A stretch of DNA of 64,000 nucleotides, from contig NZ_CP078079.1 of NCBI RefSeq assembly GCF_020809045.1, forward strand, positions 3,472,001 to 3,536,000, given 5' to 3'. Below, in pieces: positions 61,016-64,000 of this stretch; within the stretch, counting starts at the first letter, position 1; each line of letters begins with the position of its first letter. The stretch comes from Pseudarthrobacter sp. L1SW (lineage in GTDB: Bacteria; Actinomycetota; Actinomycetes; Actinomycetales; Micrococcaceae). Below the pieces are notes generated by a model that saw only the letters and a list, made by a program, of their open reading frames with translations, was not told the DNA's origin and ran no database searches. Position numbers and translations under genes: made by a program.

Positions 61016-61359
61016 CGTTGATCTTCTACCCCTCTGAGACCAATATGTTCTGTTTCAGGGAGGCGAAGCGTGGGAAGAGATCCCGCCTCCGCCAGGATGC
61101 CAGCAGATTTTCCCAGGATCTGCCCGGTGAATAGGCCGCTCGGACGGTCCAATCGTCCAGCGATTTGAGCGGCGCATCCAGTATGCTCCTGCAACAAAAA
61201 GAACCGCTACGCTACGGACCGGTATTAGGGGGACGCTCGGGGAGGCTCGAAGAGATTCGGCGGGTGAATTGCCGCTGTCGGCTCCCTTAGCTACTGAGTT
61301 CACCCTTCTGGCTCAAACCGGCCTGGTACGTCGGCAGACCCAGCTGGCCCGATTCCAGC
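61016..61359. other. 344-bp intergenic stretch upstream of the secreted-protein gene and downstream of metH
   Basis: No gene-like frame. It holds the secreted protein's promoter on the left and the metH 3' flank on the right. No convincing terminator is visible directly after the metH stop, which fits this being the edge of inserted DNA. Confidence 0.5.
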
Positions 61360-64000
61360 TCACACCTTGAAGTACTTCGCCTCCGGGTGGTGGAACACGA
61401 ACGCGTCGGTGGACTGTTCGGGGTGCAGCATCAGCTCGTCGCTCAGGATCACGCCCATGCGCTCGGGCTTCAGCAGCTCCGTCACCTTGCGGCGGTCCTC
61501 CATGTCCGGGCACGCGGGGTAGCCGAGCGAGAACCGGGCACCGCGGTAGTCGAGCTTGAAATACCCCGCAGTGTCCTTCGGCTCCTCCGCCGCGAAACCC
61601 AGCTCCTTGCGGATCCGGGCATGCCAGAACTCGGCCAGCGCCTCGGTGAGCTGCATGACCAGGCCGTTGAGCTCGTAGTAGTCGCGGTACTGGTTGGCCG
61701 CGAACATCTTGGAGGTGAACTCCTCGATCTTCGAGCCGGCGGTGACCAGCTGCACCGGCAGCACGTCGATCTGGCCGGATTCGCGCGACTTCACAAAGTC
61801 GGCCAGGCACAGGTGCCGGTCGCGGCGCTGGCGCGGGAAGTCGAAGCGCAGGCGGTCGGTGCCGATCGGACCCCCTGAACCACCGTCCGGGGCGAGCAGA
61901 CCGGGGACGCCGAGGACGCCGTCGTGATCCTCGCCGTGGTGCAGCACCACCACCTGCTCCCCCTCGGAAACCACCGGGAAGTAGCCGTAGGCGACGGACG
62001 CGTCCAGCATGCCCTCGCCCAGGATACGGTCCAGCCAGTAGCGCAGGCGCGGCCGGCCCTCGCGTTCCACCAGTTCCTCGTAAGATGCGCCGTCCTCACC
62101 GCGGCCGGGCTTGAGCCCCCACTGCCCCATGAAGGTGGCGCGCTCGTCGAGGAAGGCGGCGTACTCGTGGAGCGAGACGCCGCGCACGATGCGCGTGCCC
62201 CAGAACGGCGGCGCGGGCACAGGATTGTCGGTGGCGACGTCGGACCGGCCGGGCATCGCCTCCGGCTCGGTCACCGTGAACTTCGCGCCGCCCTTGTGGA
62301 TGCGCTTCTTCAAAGGCGGCAGGCCGACGTCGTCCGGTGACTCGCCGCGGGCAACGCGCACCAGCGGCTCCATGAGGGCGAGGCCCTCGAACGCGTCCTT
62401 GGCGTAACGGACCACGCCGTCGAACTGCTCGGCCAGGTCCTGCTCCACGTAGGCGCGGGTCAGGGCTGCGCCGCCGAGGATCACCGGCCACTTCTTGGCC
62501 AGGCCGCGGGACTGCAGCTCGGCGAGGTTTTCCTTCATCACCACGGTGGACTTCACCAGCAGGCCTGACATGCCGATGACGTCCGCGTTGTGCTCCTCCG
62601 CGGCGGCCATGATCTCGGCGATGCCCTGCTTGATGCCGATGTTGACCACTTTGTAGCCGTTGTTGGTGAGGATGATGTCCACGAGGTTCTTGCCGATGTC
62701 GTGCACGTCGCCGCGGACGGTGGCGATCACCATGGTGCCCTTGCCGGACGAATCCGACTTCTCCATGTGCGGCTCGAGCAGGGCCACCGCATTCTTCATT
62801 ACCTCGGCGGACTGCAGCACGAACGGCAGCTGCATCTCGCCGGCGCCGAAGCGCTCGCCCACCACCTTCATGCCCTCGAGCAGGTGGTCGTTGATGATGC
62901 CGAGCGGTGTCATGCCCTCGCTGCGGGCCAGGTCCAGGTCCTCTTCGAGGCCCTTGCCTTCGCCGTCGATGATGCGGCGTTCCAGGCGCGCGCCGGTGGG
63001 CAGCGCGGCGAGTTCGGCGGCGCGCTGGTCCTTCAGCGCTGCGGTGTCGACGCCGGCGAACATGTCCAGCATGATGGCGAGCGGATCGTAGGTGGTGTTG
63101 CCGTCGGCGTCGTATTCGCGGCGGTCATAGACGAGGTCCAGGGCCACCTTGCGCTGCTCTTCCGGCAGGGAGGCGAGCGGGACGATCTTGGCGGCGTCGA
63201 TGATGCCGCTGGTGAGGCCCGCCTGCACGGCCTCGTGCAGGAACACGGAGTTCAGGACGATGCGCGCGGCCGGGTTCAGGCCGAAGGACACGTTGGAGAC
63301 ACCGAGCGTGGTGTTGATGCCGGGGTACTTCGCGGTGATCTGGCGGATGGCCTCGATGGTTTCGATGCCGTCCCGGCGGGTTTCCTCCTGGCCGGTGGCG
63401 ACGGGGAAGGTCAGGGCGTCGACGATGATGTCCTCGACGCGCATCCCCCATTCGCCCACCAGGGCGTCGACGAGGCGGGAGGCGATGGCCACCTTGCCTT
63501 CGGTGGTGCGGGCCTGGCCCTGTTCGTCGATGGTCAGGGCGATCACGGCGGTGCCGTGTTCCTTCACGAGGGGCATGATGCGCGCGAAGCGGCTGTCCGG
63601 GCCGTCGCCGTCCTCGTAGTTGACGGAGTTGACCACCGGGCGGCCGCCGATGAGTTCCAGGCCGGCCTTCAGGACGGGCGGTTCGGTGGAGTCGATGACG
63701 AGCGGGAGGGTGGAGGCCGACGCGAAACGCGAGACGACCTCCTTGATGTCGGCGACGCCGTCGCGCCCTACGTAGTCGATGCAGACGTCGAGGAGGTGGG
63801 CGCCGACGCGGATCTGCTCGCGGGCGATGTCCACGCAGTCGTCCCAGCGCTCTTCGAGCATGGCCTGGCGGAACGCCTTGGAACCGTTGGCGTTGGTGCG
63901 CTCACCGATGGCGAGGTAGGAGGCGTCCTGGTCGAAGTTCACGTGCTGGTAGAGGGAGGCGACGCCGGCTTCGCGTTCGGTGGGGACGCGGGCGGGGCCG
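61360..64000 (-). CDS. metH: Cobalamin-dependent methionine synthase, N-terminus beyond the window
   Basis: About 880 C-terminal residues; the frame is open to the right edge, so the homocysteine domain is outside. Visible: pterin (methyl-THF) domain (GERTNANGSKAF at the edge, SNVSFGLNPAAR), cobalamin cap and Rossmann domain with the B12 ligand motif VRGDVHDIGKNLVD and MSGLLVKST, and the C-terminal AdoMet-activation domain ending in RFSLGYPACPDMEDR. Transfers a methyl group from 5-methyl-THF via B12 to homocysteine. A fragment of a second, diverged metH 3' region is at 47093-47258. Confidence 0.95.
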   Translation of the reverse strand, partial: GPARVPTEREAGVASLYQHVNFDQDASYLAIGERTNANGSKAFRQAMLEERWDDCVDIAREQIRVGAHLLDVCIDYVGRDGVADIKEVVSRFASASTLPLVIDSTEPPVLKAGLELIGGRPVVNSVNYEDGDGPDSRFARIMPLVKEHGTAVIALTIDEQGQARTTEGKVAIASRLVDALVGEWGMRVEDIIVDALTFPVATGQEETRRDGIETIEAIRQITAKYPGINTTLGVSNVSFGLNPAARIVLNSVFLHEAVQAGLTSGIIDAAKIVPLASLPEEQRKVALDLVYDRREYDADGNTTYDPLAIMLDMFAGVDTAALKDQRAAELAALPTGARLERRIIDGEGKGLEEDLDLARSEGMTPLGIINDHLLEGMKVVGERFGAGEMQLPFVLQSAEVMKNAVALLEPHMEKSDSSGKGTMVIATVRGDVHDIGKNLVDIILTNNGYKVVNIGIKQGIAEIMAAAEEHNADVIGMSGLLVKSTVVMKENLAELQSRGLAKKWPVILGGAALTRAYVEQDLAEQFDGVVRYAKDAFEGLALMEPLVRVARGESPDDVGLPPLKKRIHKGGAKFTVTEPEAMPGRSDVATDNPVPAPPFWGTRIVRGVSLHEYAAFLDERATFMGQWGLKPGRGEDGASYEELVEREGRPRLRYWLDRILGEGMLDASVAYGYFPVVSEGEQVVVLHHGEDHDGVLGVPGLLAPDGGSGGPIGTDRLRFDFPRQRRDRHLCLADFVKSRESGQIDVLPVQLVTAGSKIEEFTSKMFAANQYRDYYELNGLVMQLTEALAEFWHARIRKELGFAAEEPKDTAGYFKLDYRGARFSLGYPACPDMEDRRKVTELLKPERMGVILSDELMLHPEQSTDAFVFHHPEAKYFKV

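Noticed and set aside
1..64000. CRISPR arrays, tRNA or rRNA genes, phage structural genes, transposases
   Set aside because: None found on reading both strands; the only regularly recurring unit is the interspersed palindrome, which is not an array.

Overview
The window is high-GC DNA of an actinobacterial type. Gene content (actinobacterial MetH, one-polypeptide ECF importer, DUF222/HNH protein, GPP34 protein, wax-ester-synthase-like acyltransferase, many LacI/ABC sugar operons without their own ATPase) and leader style point to a soil Micrococcaceae member such as Arthrobacter or Pseudarthrobacter. That genus call is inference. No rRNA, tRNA or CRISPR array was seen.

Layout. 1-1.5 kb: a subtilisin-type secreted protease broken by a one-base frameshift and cut by the left edge. 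1.9-8.4 kb: a sugar-acid module (MFS importer, GntR regulator, enolase-superfamily dehydratase, aldehyde dehydrogenase, XylX-like FAH-fold dehydratase) that reads as a Weimberg-type oxidative route to 2-oxoglutarate. 8.9-14.9 kb: a GH51 arabinofuranosidase with an ABC sugar importer and LacI regulator; with the previous module this suggests arabinan or arabinoside use. 15-24.4 kb: mixed housekeeping and stress genes (metallo-beta-lactamase/rhodanese protein, GPP34, NYN RNase-like, VOC, AAHS transporter, SRPBCC, GNAT, phospholipase D). 24.5-31.7 kb: a carbamoylase / amidohydrolase / PucR / MHS transporter / M20 cluster for an N-acyl or ureido compound. 31.7-35.6 kb: OsmC, an acidic protein, DUF222-HNH, acyltransferase. 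35.8-39.2 kb: a lipoprotein and a fused T-A-A'-S ECF vitamin importer. 61.4 kb to the right edge: metH.

The 22 kb between the ECF gene and metH looks acquired in two blocks. Block L (39.2-47.1 kb) holds a TRAP transporter, LacI, two oxidoreductases, a monooxygenase-like protein and a gluconokinase-like kinase. Block R (47.5-61.3 kb) holds formaldehyde dehydrogenase, galE, an aldose epimerase, a GH2 glycosidase, LacI, an ABC sugar importer, an alpha/beta hydrolase and a secreted protein. Between them sits a chimeric scar: a diverged piece of the 3' region of metH joined directly to a diverged piece of the 3' end of the ECF gene. The order is therefore ECF-L-metH'|ECF'-R-metH, as if two versions of one hotspot, each with different cargo, had been joined.

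Two more patterns stand out. A family of about ten near-identical intergenic palindromes (core GACGACGGCGGGA / TCCCGCCGTCGTC) lies between 1.8 and 34.4 kb and is absent from the rest. Each of the three LacI genes, and the GntR gene, has recognisable paired operator-like sites in front of the transporter or enzyme operon it probably controls.
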